A stretch of DNA of 64,000 bases, taken from contig CAWIYZ010000022.1 of the NCBI GenBank assembly GCA_963840425.1, forward strand, positions 86,633 through 150,632, given 5' to 3'. This document shows, in pieces, positions 36,683 through 45,630 of this stretch. The notes below the pieces were generated by a model. It was not told where the DNA came from and ran no database searches. It worked only from the letters and a program-made list of their open reading frames with translations. This DNA is from CADEFX01 sp963840425 (GTDB lineage Bacteria; Pseudomonadota; Alphaproteobacteria; Rhizobiales; Hyphomicrobiaceae). Both the position numbers and the translations under genes were made by a program. Positions within the stretch are counted from its first letter, which is position 1. Each line of letters begins with the position of its first letter.

Positions 36683-37300
36683 TCACTGCTTCTTTGAGGA
36701 AGGCGCCGGCGAGCCGACAGAGGGGTCCGCGCCGGATTCCTTGGCCTGCGGCGGCCGGTAGGCATCGTCAGCCTTTGTCTTGGCTTTCGCCGCCGCCTTG
36801 GCCCCAGACGGTTGAGCCTCGCTTTTCGCCGGTGCGGTGGCTTTCGCATCCGCCTTCTTGGCCGTAGGGGCCGCGGCTTTGTCCTTTGCCGGTGCTTTCG
36901 GCGCCAGTTTGGCCTTGGCTTTGTCCTTTCCCTGGTCCGGTTGCCCCTGCTTGGCCTTCGGCGGAACAGGGTTGCCCTTCTCGTCAAGCTCCTGCTCGCC
37001 GCCATCCTCTCCGATGGGTAGGGATGCGCGCAGCTTCGCCAGTCCGCAGCGGAAGCTCAACTGCTCCTCGAGCACAATATAACGCTCGACACTCTTGAGC
37101 TGCGCCGGGGACAGGTTGGCCTTGCCCCATTCCGCGCCACGCCCGAGCTGCTCGCGTGCGCCAGCAGCCGTGAGGGCGGTCTGCTCGGCCTGCAGCTTGT
37201 CGCACTCTTCCTTTGCCAGCGGCTCGGCCAGCACGACGCCGGCAACGGCGCCGAGAGAGAGAGAGAGCGCGGCTAAGGCGACACAAACGTTTCGCGTCAT
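36683..37300 (-). CDS. Secreted Ala/Lys-rich protein of unknown function
   Basis: The product has 205 residues with a signal peptide (MTRNVCVALAALSLSLGAVAGVVLA). A short domain EECDKLQAEQTALTAAGAREQLGRG...VERYIVLEEQLSFRCG with two conserved-looking cysteines follows, then a ~100-residue low-complexity Lys/Ala/Pro tail. Proteins of this type are found between tpiA and secG in relatives. The function is unknown; the domain looks like a small helical periplasmic module. Confidence 0.75.
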   Translation of the reverse strand: MTRNVCVALAALSLSLGAVAGVVLAEPLAKEECDKLQAEQTALTAAGAREQLGRGAEWGKANLSPAQLKSVERYIVLEEQLSFRCGLAKLRASLPIGEDGGEQELDEKGNPVPPKAKQGQPDQGKDKAKAKLAPKAPAKDKAAAPTAKKADAKATAPAKSEAQPSGAKAAAKAKTKADDAYRPPQAKESGADPSVGSPAPSSKKQ

Positions 37301-37372
37301 GGAAGCCCCCTTCGGCAGCCGCGCAGCCTAGGGCTGCAGACGGCCGCAATATGACCGGCGCAACGCACCCGT

Positions 37373-38137
37373 TTAGGCATACGCGCTGACGATTCCCAGG
37401 AAATCCTCGGCCTTGAGGCTGGCCCCACCAACCAGCGCACCGTTCACGTTCGCAACGCTCATCAACTCGCGCGCGTTCGACGGTTTGACAGAGCCGCCAT
37501 AGAGGATGCGCATGCGCCGCCCTTCGTCTCCATAGCGTTCGACCAGCGCTTGACGTGCGGCAGCGTGCACCTCCGCCACGTCCTGTGCTGTCGGCGTCAG
37601 CCCGGTGCCGATCGCCCAGACTGGCTCGTAGGCAACGATCGTGTTGGCGGCTGTAGCACCGTTCGGGAGAGAGCCCGCGAGCTGTCCTGTCACGACGGCC
37701 AGCGTCTTGCCCTCCTTCCGCTCGGCCGCCGTCTCTCCCACGCACACAATCGCAACCAGACCGGCGCGATGCGCCGCTTCCGCCTTGGTTCGGACCATGG
37801 CGTCGGTCTCGCCATGGTCGGCGCGGCGCTCGGAATGCCCTACGATCACGGCCGTGGCCCCCGCATCCTTGAGCATCTCGGCAGAGATGTCTCCGGTATG
37901 CGCACCCGCCGCCTTGGCATGACAATCCTGTCCACCCACCAAGAGGGGGGAGCCGGCCGCGGCGCCGGCCAACGCCGCCACGAGAGTCGCTGGGGGGCAG
38001 ATCATAACGTCCGCCCGGGCGCCTCCCGCACCCAGTCCGCCCCCGACCTTGGCGACCTCGGCGAGGGAACCTTTCGTGCCGTTCATCTTCCAGTTTCCCG
38101 CCACCAGCGGGCGAATTTGGGCCGTGTTCTGCGCCAT
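37373..38137 (-). CDS. tpiA: Triosephosphate isomerase
   Basis: This 254-residue TIM-barrel enzyme of glycolysis carries catalytic Asn/Lys in AGNWKMNG, His in VGHSERR and Glu in AYEPVWAIGTG, with the phosphate-binding loop GGSVKPSNA near the end. ATG 38137 is chosen because homology begins at MAQNTAQIRPLVAGNW. It is divergent from ppiD. Confidence 0.97.
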   Translation of the reverse strand: MAQNTAQIRPLVAGNWKMNGTKGSLAEVAKVGGGLGAGGARADVMICPPATLVAALAGAAAGSPLLVGGQDCHAKAAGAHTGDISAEMLKDAGATAVIVGHSERRADHGETDAMVRTKAEAAHRAGLVAIVCVGETAAERKEGKTLAVVTGQLAGSLPNGATAANTIVAYEPVWAIGTGLTPTAQDVAEVHAAARQALVERYGDEGRRMRILYGGSVKPSNARELMSVANVNGALVGGASLKAEDFLGIVSAYA

Positions 38138-38347
38138 GGCTGTCCTGGTCCGTTTCCCACTGTTCAATACCGCAGATCGCGGCCTAGCGCCGCTGCGGAG
38201 ACCGCTGCTTGCAGGCACTCCCCGGGATTCCTATGATGCGCCCGCCCCGCATGCAATCGGGGGACGGATCGAGGCTTCTAGTTGCGTCGAAATGCGCACG
38301 ACGGCCCACCGTACCGCTACACCCTCAACCGTTGGAACTCGACCGAG

Positions 38348-40237
38348 ATGATGGAAGCATTGAGACGCGGGGCCGCGAGCTGGGTCGCCAAGATCCTGCT
38401 TGGGTTGCTGATCGTCAGCTTCGCTGTCTGGGGCGTTGCGGATGTCTTTACCGGCTATGGCCAAAGGTCGCTCGCCCGCGTCGGCAAGACCGAGATCTCG
38501 GCGGACGAATTCCAGAATGCGCTGCAGACCGAGCTCAACCGCTTGTCCAGCCAGATCGGCCGCAGGCTCACGAACGAGCAGGCCCGAGCCTTCGGCATAG
38601 ACACCCGCGTCCTGTCGCGCATCATCGGCTCGGCTGCGCTCGACACGCAGGCGCGTGAGCTGGGCCTTGCCGTGCCTGACAGCGAGATCGCCGAGGCTAT
38701 CCGCACTGATCCGAACTACAAAGGCCTCACGGGAGCGTTCGACCGTGCGCGGTTCAACGAAATGCTACGGCAGAACGGCATGTCGGAACCGCGGTATTTC
38801 GCCACCCGCAAAGCCGCAGAAGTACGCGAGCAGCTGACCGATGCGCTGCTGGACGGCGTCAACGTCCCCAAGCCGCTGGTCGATATCGCCTACAAATTCC
38901 GCGAGGAGTTGAGGACAATCGCCTATGTCACGCTCGACGCCGAAAAAGCTGGAAAGGTTCCCGAGCCGGACGAGGCGAAACTGCGGGAGTACTACGAGCA
39001 GAACAAGCGCGCTTTCCTCGCGCCGGAATATCGCAAACTCAGCCTGCTGCTGCTGACCACTGATGAGGTCAAGAAGCTGGTTCCGGTCTCCGACGATGAG
39101 GTGCGAGCCGAATACGAGCGCGACAAGGAGCGCTTCAACGACCCGGAAAAGCGACGCATCCTGCAGCTTTCGTTCCCGGATATTGAGGCGGCCGAGAAAG
39201 CAGCAATTGCCATTGGCAAGGCCAAATCGTTCGAAGAAGGCGCTAAGGCGCTCGGTATCCAGGAGAGCGACTTCGACCTGGGGTTGGTCGCGCGCTCGGA
39301 TCTGATCGACAAGGCGCTTGCAGAAGCAGCGTTCAGCTTGGAGAAGGGGAAGACGTCTAAACCAGTCGCCGGTCGCTTCACGACCGCCGTGCTGCACGTC
39401 ACCGAGATTGAGCCTGGCAAGCAGCGCACCTTCGACGACGTGAAAGAGCGGATCAGGGAGCAGCTCGCCCTGGAGCGGTCTGGCCGCGAGGTTCAGTCCT
39501 TGCATGACAAGGTCGATGATGCACGCGGTATCGGCAAATCGCTCAAGGAGATCGCCGAGAGCCTGAAGCTGCGGTATATTGAGGTGGCAGCCGTCGATCG
39601 CAGTGGCAGCGGGCCAGACGGCAAACCCGCCTTCGAGCACCCCGACGCGCAGACAATCGCTCGTTCCGCATTCGAAGCCGGGGCTGGTGTCGATCGCGAT
39701 TCCATCGAGCTGCAGGACGGCTACGTGTGGATCGACATGCTGGGCAGCACACCGGAACGGCAAAAGCCGTTCGAGGAGGTGCAGTCTGACGTTAAAGCCC
39801 AGTATCTCGAAGCCGAACGCCGGAAGGCGATCAATGCGGCGGCCAATGCGCTCGTCGATCGCATCGACAAGGGTGAGCCGCTCGACGCAGTCGCCAAAGA
39901 GCATGGCCTGAAGGTCGAAACGTCCAAGCCTTTCAAACGCAACGCGCCGACCACGGCACTCACACAAAGCGGTGTGCGGCAGGCTTTCGCGCTGCCCAAA
40001 GGGAAGGCCGCGTCGGTCGAGACGCCCGATGGAAAGTCGCGCAGCGTTATTGTCGTGACCGATATCACGCCGGCGCCACCGGCTACCAAGGAGCAGACCG
40101 ACCAGCTTACAAACGAGATGGCGCGACTGATGCAGAATGATGCACTCAGCAGCTATGTAGGTGCGCTGCAAGAGCGCTATGGCGTCGCCATCAACGACAC
40201 GGTTCTGAAGCGGACACTCGGCATCGATCGGCAATAG
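38348..40237 (+). CDS. ppiD: PpiD-like membrane-anchored periplasmic folding factor
   Basis: The 629-residue product has an N-terminal transmembrane helix (WVAKILLGLLIVSFAVWGVADVF), then a SurA_N-type chaperone region (RVGKTEISADEFQNALQTELNRL). A parvulin-like domain in the middle (SKPVAGRFTTAVLHVTEIEPG) and a C-terminal helical chaperone half complete it. PpiD sits beside SecYEG and helps newly exported proteins fold. The start is ATG 38348 (MMEALRRGAASW); the frame upstream has no homology. It is 30 nt before trpE and likely co-transcribed. Confidence 0.92.
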   Translation: MMEALRRGAASWVAKILLGLLIVSFAVWGVADVFTGYGQRSLARVGKTEISADEFQNALQTELNRLSSQIGRRLTNEQARAFGIDTRVLSRIIGSAALDTQARELGLAVPDSEIAEAIRTDPNYKGLTGAFDRARFNEMLRQNGMSEPRYFATRKAAEVREQLTDALLDGVNVPKPLVDIAYKFREELRTIAYVTLDAEKAGKVPEPDEAKLREYYEQNKRAFLAPEYRKLSLLLLTTDEVKKLVPVSDDEVRAEYERDKERFNDPEKRRILQLSFPDIEAAEKAAIAIGKAKSFEEGAKALGIQESDFDLGLVARSDLIDKALAEAAFSLEKGKTSKPVAGRFTTAVLHVTEIEPGKQRTFDDVKERIREQLALERSGREVQSLHDKVDDARGIGKSLKEIAESLKLRYIEVAAVDRSGSGPDGKPAFEHPDAQTIARSAFEAGAGVDRDSIELQDGYVWIDMLGSTPERQKPFEEVQSDVKAQYLEAERRKAINAAANALVDRIDKGEPLDAVAKEHGLKVETSKPFKRNAPTTALTQSGVRQAFALPKGKAASVETPDGKSRSVIVVTDITPAPPATKEQTDQLTNEMARLMQNDALSSYVGALQERYGVAINDTVLKRTLGIDRQ

Positions 40238-40267
40238 GCCACGGGCTGGCCACGGAAAGCTAACGCA

Positions 40268-41821
40268 ATGAGCCGGATGGAGAACCTGGAGCGCGATGCC
40301 CTTCTGGCGGAGCCGTCGTTCGACATCTTCAAGACCGGCTTAGGCGACGGTCAACCCCAACTCGTGTGGACACGTCTCGTCTCCGATCTCGAGACCCCGG
40401 TCTCAGCCATGCTCAAGCTGTCGCAGAACCGGCCCATGAGCTTTCTCCTCGAGTCGGTCGAGGGCGGTGCTGTTCGCGGCCGTTACTCCATCATCGGTCT
40501 CGAGCCCGACATCGTGTGGCGCGCGTTCGGTGCCCGCGCGGAGATCAATCGCGCTCCGAGGCAGCGGCCAGCCGCTTTCCAGACGGAGCATCGGGCGACA
40601 CTGGTGTCTCTCAGGTCGCTACTACAGGAATTGAAAATCGCGGTCCCGGCGGGTCTGCCGCCGATGTCGGCTGGTGTATTCGGCTATATGGGCTACGACA
40701 CGGTGCGCCAGATCGAGCATCTGCCCAATCAACGCCCCGACGTCCTAAACATCCCCGACGCCATCCTGGTGCGTCCGACGGTCATGGTCATATTCGACGC
40801 CGTCAAGGACGAGATGACCGTTGCCACGCCGGTCTATCCCAAACCGCGTATGTCCGCACGCAAGGCCTATGAGGATGCCAGGGCCCGCCTCGCTCGGATC
40901 GTGCAAACACTCGACGAGCCACTGCCGCACGCAGCGCAGATGTCGGGCCGAAGTCTCACCACACCAACGCCCGCCTCGAATACGTCGGCGGACGAGTTCA
41001 GGGAGATGGTCCTACGTGCCAAGGACTACATCGCTGCCGGCGACATCTTCCAGGTGGTGCTCTCGCAGCGCTTCTCGGTGCCGTTCGCGCTGCCGCCGTT
41101 TGCTCTCTACCGGGCCCTCCGGCGCACCAACCCCTCGCCGTTCTTATTTCATCTCGATTTCGGCGATTTCGCACTGGTCGGGTCGAGCCCCGAGATCCTT
41201 GTGCGGGCCCGTGATGGCCAAATCACCATCCGCCCGCTCGCCGGTACCCGTCCCCGCGGGGACACGCCGGAGGCGGATAAAGCACTGGAGCAGGAGCTGC
41301 TCGCCGATCCCAAGGAGCGGGCCGAGCATCTGATGCTGCTGGATCTCGGCCGCAACGATGTAGGCCGAGTGGCCCGCATCGGCACTGTGCGCGTGCCGCA
41401 GAGCTTCGACATCGAGCGCTACAGTCAGGTAATGCACATTTCCTCCACGGTGCATGGCGAGCTCGATCCAAAGCACGACATCATCGATGCGTTGATGGCG
41501 GGATTTCCTGCAGGCACGCTCTCGGGCGCACCCAAAGTGCGCGCGATGCAGATCATCGACGAGCTCGAGAAGGACAAGCGCGGGCCCTACGCCGGCTGCG
41601 TCGGCTATTTCTCCGCCGATGGCAACATGGACACCTGCATCGTGCTGCGCACCGCGCTGGTGAAAGACGGCGTCATGCACGTCCAAGCAGGCGCCGGTAT
41701 CGTAGCGGACAGCCAGCCGGAGGCCGAGCAGATGGAGTGCGTCTATAAGGCTCGCGCGCTGTTCAGGGCCGCGGAAGAAGCCGTCCGGTTTGCAGGCAGG
41801 ACGAAGCGCGGCAACGTTTGA
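40268..41821 (+). CDS. trpE: Anthranilate synthase component I
   Basis: This 517-residue enzyme converts chorismate to anthranilate with ammonia from TrpG. The N-terminal region has MSFLLESVEGGAVRGRYSIIGLEPD, whose LLES element forms the tryptophan feedback site. The C-terminal chorismate-binding domain shows IFQVVLSQRFSVPF, RPLAGTRPRG, EHLMLLDLGRNDVGRVA and FPAGTLSGAPKVRAMQIIDELE. Unlike Rhizobium, TrpE and TrpG are separate. No leader peptide or attenuator is visible in the 30 nt to ppiD. Confidence 0.96.
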   Translation: MSRMENLERDALLAEPSFDIFKTGLGDGQPQLVWTRLVSDLETPVSAMLKLSQNRPMSFLLESVEGGAVRGRYSIIGLEPDIVWRAFGARAEINRAPRQRPAAFQTEHRATLVSLRSLLQELKIAVPAGLPPMSAGVFGYMGYDTVRQIEHLPNQRPDVLNIPDAILVRPTVMVIFDAVKDEMTVATPVYPKPRMSARKAYEDARARLARIVQTLDEPLPHAAQMSGRSLTTPTPASNTSADEFREMVLRAKDYIAAGDIFQVVLSQRFSVPFALPPFALYRALRRTNPSPFLFHLDFGDFALVGSSPEILVRARDGQITIRPLAGTRPRGDTPEADKALEQELLADPKERAEHLMLLDLGRNDVGRVARIGTVRVPQSFDIERYSQVMHISSTVHGELDPKHDIIDALMAGFPAGTLSGAPKVRAMQIIDELEKDKRGPYAGCVGYFSADGNMDTCIVLRTALVKDGVMHVQAGAGIVADSQPEAEQMECVYKARALFRAAEEAVRFAGRTKRGNV

Positions 41822-42004
41822 CCCTGGCAAGTGTCGCTGCCTCGATTGCTGCGACCTCACGTCGACACTTGCGGTCTACAGCGACTTGCGCGCCACACTG
41901 GCGCACCATTTCGGCATGACTGCGATCTGTGGTCTTGTGCACAGCCGCACCCCATGCTCAGTAACGGGAATATTGACAAGTTGTTGCGTGCGGGTTGAGA
42001 ACGG

Positions 42005-42027
42005 CGCCTCTCCAAACGGAGGCTTTT
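42005..42027 (+). terminator. Possible terminator downstream of trpE
   Basis: A GCCT(CT)CC / GGAGGC stem with loop AAAC is followed by TTTT, about 185 nt after the trpE stop. The stem has a 2-nt bulge, so confidence is moderate. It would separate the ppiD-trpE transcript from the phosphatase gene. Confidence 0.4.
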
Positions 42028-42115
42028 GGGCGCCGCTCGCCTTTAGCCCGACGCAAGACTGCTCCCTTTCTTATCGATCCCCGCATTGAACGTGTCGACA
42101 CGGCGAGCAGCACAG

Positions 42116-42625
42116 ATGCTCACGCTTTCTCTTTTCCGTCATGCCAAGTCGAGTTGGACCGATCCTTCGCTCGGCGATTTCGACCGGCCGCTCGCACCGC
42201 GAGGCCTCAAGGCGGCTCCCGCGATGGGGGCGTTCATGGCGGAGAAAGTGCACCCTGACCTTGTGCTGTGCTCGCCCGCAAGGCGCACACGCGACACCCT
42301 GGCCCATATTGCCGGCCTGATCGGCAATCCTCGCACGTTCTACCCGCCGGACCTCTACCTCGCCTTGCCCGAGACGCTGCTCGCGTCCATCCATGCTACC
42401 GACGACACTGTCCGGCATCTCATGCTGGTTGGCCATAACCCCGGCCTGCATGCGATCGCCATGGCGCTAGTAGAGCCGGACAAGAGCGCATCTGCCAAAG
42501 CGCTGAGTGCCAAGTTTCCAACCGCCGGCCTCGCCGTCATCACTTTCCAAACGGAGACTTGGCGCACTATCGCCCCGGGTACCGGCAGTCTCAGCCTCTT
42601 CATGACTCCCAAGCGCCTGCCTTGA
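42116..42625 (+). CDS. SixA-like histidine phosphatase
   Basis: This 169-residue phosphoglycerate mutase-fold protein has the phospho-acceptor RHA (TLSLFRHAKSSW), SPARRTRDTLAHIA, and the second His in MLVGHNPGLHA. SixA-type enzymes remove phosphate from histidine phosphotransfer proteins. ATG 42116 is chosen over a TTG at 42086. It sits between trpE and trpG, an unusual place, and is probably co-transcribed with trpG (32-nt gap). Confidence 0.88.
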   Translation: MLTLSLFRHAKSSWTDPSLGDFDRPLAPRGLKAAPAMGAFMAEKVHPDLVLCSPARRTRDTLAHIAGLIGNPRTFYPPDLYLALPETLLASIHATDDTVRHLMLVGHNPGLHAIAMALVEPDKSASAKALSAKFPTAGLAVITFQTETWRTIAPGTGSLSLFMTPKRLP

Positions 42626-42657
42626 CGCTCGCCCCACCGCTCCCCTAAACCAACGAC

Positions 42658-43272
42658 ATGCTCCTGCTCATCGATAACTACGATAGCTTCACCTACAATC
42701 TCGTCCACTTCCTGGGGGAGTTGGGGGCGGAGGCCCACGTGGTGCGCAATGACAAGATCACCGTCGAAGAAGCGATCAGACTCGCACCCAAGGCCATCGT
42801 ACTGTCACCCGGACCCTGCACGCCGAACGAGGCCGGCATCTGCCTCGAGCTGATCGAGAAGGCCGGCCCCAAGATTCCCATTCTCGGCGTGTGCCTCGGG
42901 CATCAGGCGATCGGCCAGATCTACGGCGGCAAGGTCATCCGCGCGCCGCAGCTCATGCACGGCAAGCTTTCGAGCATTCGCCACACGGGCAAAGGCATCT
43001 TCAAAGGTCTGGCAAAGACCTTCGAGGCTACCCGTTATCACTCCTTGATCGTAGAGCGGGAGAGTCTTCCCTCCAGCCTGGAGATCACAGCCGAGAGCGG
43101 TGGCCTGATCATGGGGCTGCAGCACAAGAAGCACCCCGTGCATGGCGTGCAATTCCACCCAGAAAGCATTGCATCCGAGCACGGTCACGCGCTGCTCGCC
43201 AACTTCCTCGAGCTTGCGGGTCTGGCGCCGCGTCGGCGCAACATCCAAGCTCCTCGCGTCGCGGCCTTGTGA
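42658..43272 (+). CDS. trpG: Anthranilate synthase component II (glutamine amidotransferase)
   Basis: The product has 204 residues. It supplies ammonia from glutamine to TrpE. The class I amidotransferase triad is visible: Cys in LGVCLGHQAIG, and His and Glu in VQFHPESIASEHG. The N-terminus MLLLIDNYDSFTYNLVHFLGELGA is typical. The next gene, trpD, begins 8 nt after its stop. Confidence 0.96.
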   Translation: MLLLIDNYDSFTYNLVHFLGELGAEAHVVRNDKITVEEAIRLAPKAIVLSPGPCTPNEAGICLELIEKAGPKIPILGVCLGHQAIGQIYGGKVIRAPQLMHGKLSSIRHTGKGIFKGLAKTFEATRYHSLIVERESLPSSLEITAESGGLIMGLQHKKHPVHGVQFHPESIASEHGHALLANFLELAGLAPRRRNIQAPRVAAL

Positions 43273-43279
43273 GCTACCG

Positions 43280-44314
43280 ATGAGTTCCGCCCCCTCGCCC
43301 CAACCGTCGCAAGAGCTGCGCCAGCTGATCCAGAAAGTCTCGACCGGCGCCGCCCTCAGTCAGGAAGAGATTCGAACCGCGCTCGACCAGATGACGGCCG
43401 GAGCCGCCACTGCCGCGCAAATGGGCGCATTCCTTATGGCGTTGCGGGTACGCGGCGAGACGGTCGAGGAGATCACTGGCGCGGCCCAGATGATGCGCGA
43501 CCGAATGAACCGCGTCGAGGTCGCGCCGGGTGCGGTCGATATCGTCGGCACGGGCGGCGACGCGCACGGCACGTACAATGTCTCGACCTGCGCGTCGCTC
43601 ATCGCTGCCGGTGCCGGCATCCGCGTCGCCAAGCATGGCAACCGCCGCGTCTCCTCCATGTCGGGGGCATCCGACGTGCTCTCCACGCTCGGCGTCAAAC
43701 TCGATGTGCCCTTCCCCGTGATCGCACGCTGCGTGGCGGAGGCCGGCGTCGGCTTCATGTGGGCGCCGATGCACCATCCGGCCATGAAACATTGGGCGCC
43801 AGTGCGGGCCGAGCTCGGCATACGCACGATTTTCAACCTGCTGGGACCGATCTCCAACCCGGCGGGCGTGAAACGGCAGATTGTCGGCGTCTTCTCGCGC
43901 GATTGGGTGGAGCCCATCGCGCATGTACTCAACAAGCTCGGCGCCGAGCACGTCTGGGTCGTGCATGGACATGACGGCCTCGATGAGCTGACCACGACCG
44001 GCGCGACAGACGTGGCCGAGGTTAAAAACGGTGCGGTGCGAGTGTTCGAGGTGACTCCGGCCGATGCAGGACTAGCGCCGGCCAGGCTCGCCGATCTGAA
44101 GGGCGGCGACGAGCACACCAACGCCGCCGCGATCCGCGATGTCCTCGCCGGAAAACGCACACCTTTGCGGGACATTGCAATTCTCAACGCTGCTGCCGCC
44201 CTCATCGTTGCCGGTAAAGCGGCTAACCTAATGGATGGCGCAGCGCTCGGCGCGCATTCAATCGAGTTCGGGAGCGGCACAAAGAGCGCTCGACAAGCTG
44301 GTGGCGATCAGTAA
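43280..44314 (+). CDS. trpD: Anthranilate phosphoribosyltransferase
   Basis: This 344-residue enzyme joins anthranilate to PRPP. The PRPP-binding loop DIVGTGGDAHGTYNVST, AAAGIRVAKHGNR-type segment, and RTIFNLLGPISNPAG are conserved. The start is ATG 43280; an in-frame start inside trpG is not used. In most relatives trpC, moaC and moeA follow, but here the next gene is an unrelated dehydrogenase on the other strand. Confidence 0.96.
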   Translation: MSSAPSPQPSQELRQLIQKVSTGAALSQEEIRTALDQMTAGAATAAQMGAFLMALRVRGETVEEITGAAQMMRDRMNRVEVAPGAVDIVGTGGDAHGTYNVSTCASLIAAGAGIRVAKHGNRRVSSMSGASDVLSTLGVKLDVPFPVIARCVAEAGVGFMWAPMHHPAMKHWAPVRAELGIRTIFNLLGPISNPAGVKRQIVGVFSRDWVEPIAHVLNKLGAEHVWVVHGHDGLDELTTTGATDVAEVKNGAVRVFEVTPADAGLAPARLADLKGGDEHTNAAAIRDVLAGKRTPLRDIAILNAAAALIVAGKAANLMDGAALGAHSIEFGSGTKSARQAGGDQ

Positions 44315-44316
44315 CG

Positions 44317-44334
44317 GGCGTGCATGAGCACGCC
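44317..44334. terminator. Short hairpin between convergent trpD and dehydrogenase genes
   Basis: GGCGTGC / GCACGCC with loop ATGA sits 2 nt after the trpD stop, in the 35-bp gap between convergent genes. There is no T-run, so it may act only weakly or in both directions. Confidence 0.4.
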
Positions 44335-44349
44335 GATCCGGTCAGCCGC

Positions 44350-45552
44350 CTACAGGAACATCATTGTGTCGGGTGGCAGGCCCAGCATATGACGTCCGGC
44401 CGTCATATAGTGACTTGGACGGCCCTGCACCTGCTGTGAGGCGGACAACGCATCGCGCAACCGCCGTTCGAACGGATTGGCCGCGAAGATTGCCGTCTGC
44501 CCCGCTGCGCGATAGGCCTCCGTGACGATGGCCACGCCTTCATTGATGGTATGGGTTGCCGCCAGCCTGATATCGATGCGCTGCTGCAGCGTCAGATGGT
44601 CGCCACCGTCCCTGACCGCGGTCCATACATCGGTCAGCGTCTGCAGATGATAGGCACGGGCAGCCCGAAACCGAGCTTCCAGGCGCGCGAGCTCGGTCTG
44701 AAACACGGGAGCGTCGCGCAGCGACGATGCCGCGCCCCGTGGTGTCTTGCTCGCAGCCAGTGCAACCAGATCCGACAGTGTCCCGCGCGCGATGCCGAGC
44801 ATCACGCCGCCAAACGCGCCGGCATAGACCAGGGATCCGGGAAACCGGTACACTGCCCCACCCTGCCGTCGCGCATCGAGGTCCTCGCGATCGAGCGTCA
44901 CCTCATCTGGCACGAAAAAGTCCGCGACTTCGTAGCTGTCGCTGCCGGTGCCTTGCAGGCCCATCACGCACCAGACGTCATGCACACGCGCCTGCTCGCG
45001 CTGCAAGAGCGCCGTACGCTCCGCCGGCCGGCCATCTGCCCGCAGGCGCGGGCGGCCATCGGCCTCGAATACCTTGCAGTGCGCGCCGAGCCAGGTCGCG
45101 TTGTGCAAGCCACTCGCAAATGCCCACGTACCGGTGATGCGATAGCCGCCATCGACCACGGTTGCCTTGCCCTGAGCGCCTGCCCCCCAGGCCAACACCG
45201 CATCGGACGGACCAAATATGCGACGAGCGACGTCGGGCGCGAGGAAGGCTGCGGTCATAGCGCAGCCGGCCGCCTGGCCGATGCACCAGGCCGTGCTGGC
45301 ATCCGCTGCCGCGATGATCTCAGTCACCTGCGCCAGTCCAGCCGGATCGAGCTCGTCGCCGCCGATCGCTTGCGGCAGCAGCAGGCGAAACAGCCGGGCG
45401 TCGTGTAGGGCTTTCAGGATATCCGGTGGCAGTTCGCGCGCCGCCTCGATGCGCTTGGCGCCAGCGGTCAACGCGCCTGCAACTCCACGCGCACGCGCAA
45501 TGCAGTCAGCGTGAGCGCTGCCCGCCGGGCCATATCCGTCCATAGGTCGCAC
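44350..45552 (-). CDS. Acyl-CoA dehydrogenase-fold flavin enzyme (group D monooxygenase-like)
   Basis: This 400-residue protein has the acyl-CoA dehydrogenase fold (RLFRLLLPQAIGGDELDPAG, TWAFASGLHNATWLGA). It lacks the catalytic Glu context of true dehydrogenases and looks like the HsaA/HpaB-related flavin-dependent oxygenases that hydroxylate aromatics with FMNH2 from a partner reductase. Such enzymes also include DszC and nitroalkane-oxidase relatives. The next genes encode a Bug receptor and a CmcJ-like oxygenase. The substrate is unknown. Confidence 0.82.
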   Translation of the reverse strand: MRPMDGYGPAGSAHADCIARARGVAGALTAGAKRIEAARELPPDILKALHDARLFRLLLPQAIGGDELDPAGLAQVTEIIAAADASTAWCIGQAAGCAMTAAFLAPDVARRIFGPSDAVLAWGAGAQGKATVVDGGYRITGTWAFASGLHNATWLGAHCKVFEADGRPRLRADGRPAERTALLQREQARVHDVWCVMGLQGTGSDSYEVADFFVPDEVTLDREDLDARRQGGAVYRFPGSLVYAGAFGGVMLGIARGTLSDLVALAASKTPRGAASSLRDAPVFQTELARLEARFRAARAYHLQTLTDVWTAVRDGGDHLTLQQRIDIRLAATHTINEGVAIVTEAYRAAGQTAIFAANPFERRLRDALSASQQVQGRPSHYMTAGRHMLGLPPDTMMFL

Positions 45553-45630
45553 CCTTCATCGCTTCCGTGCAGAAGGTCGAGGACACAGGGTCTGCACCGA
45601 ACACATTCCGCTGGCTGTGCCGCCTGTATC

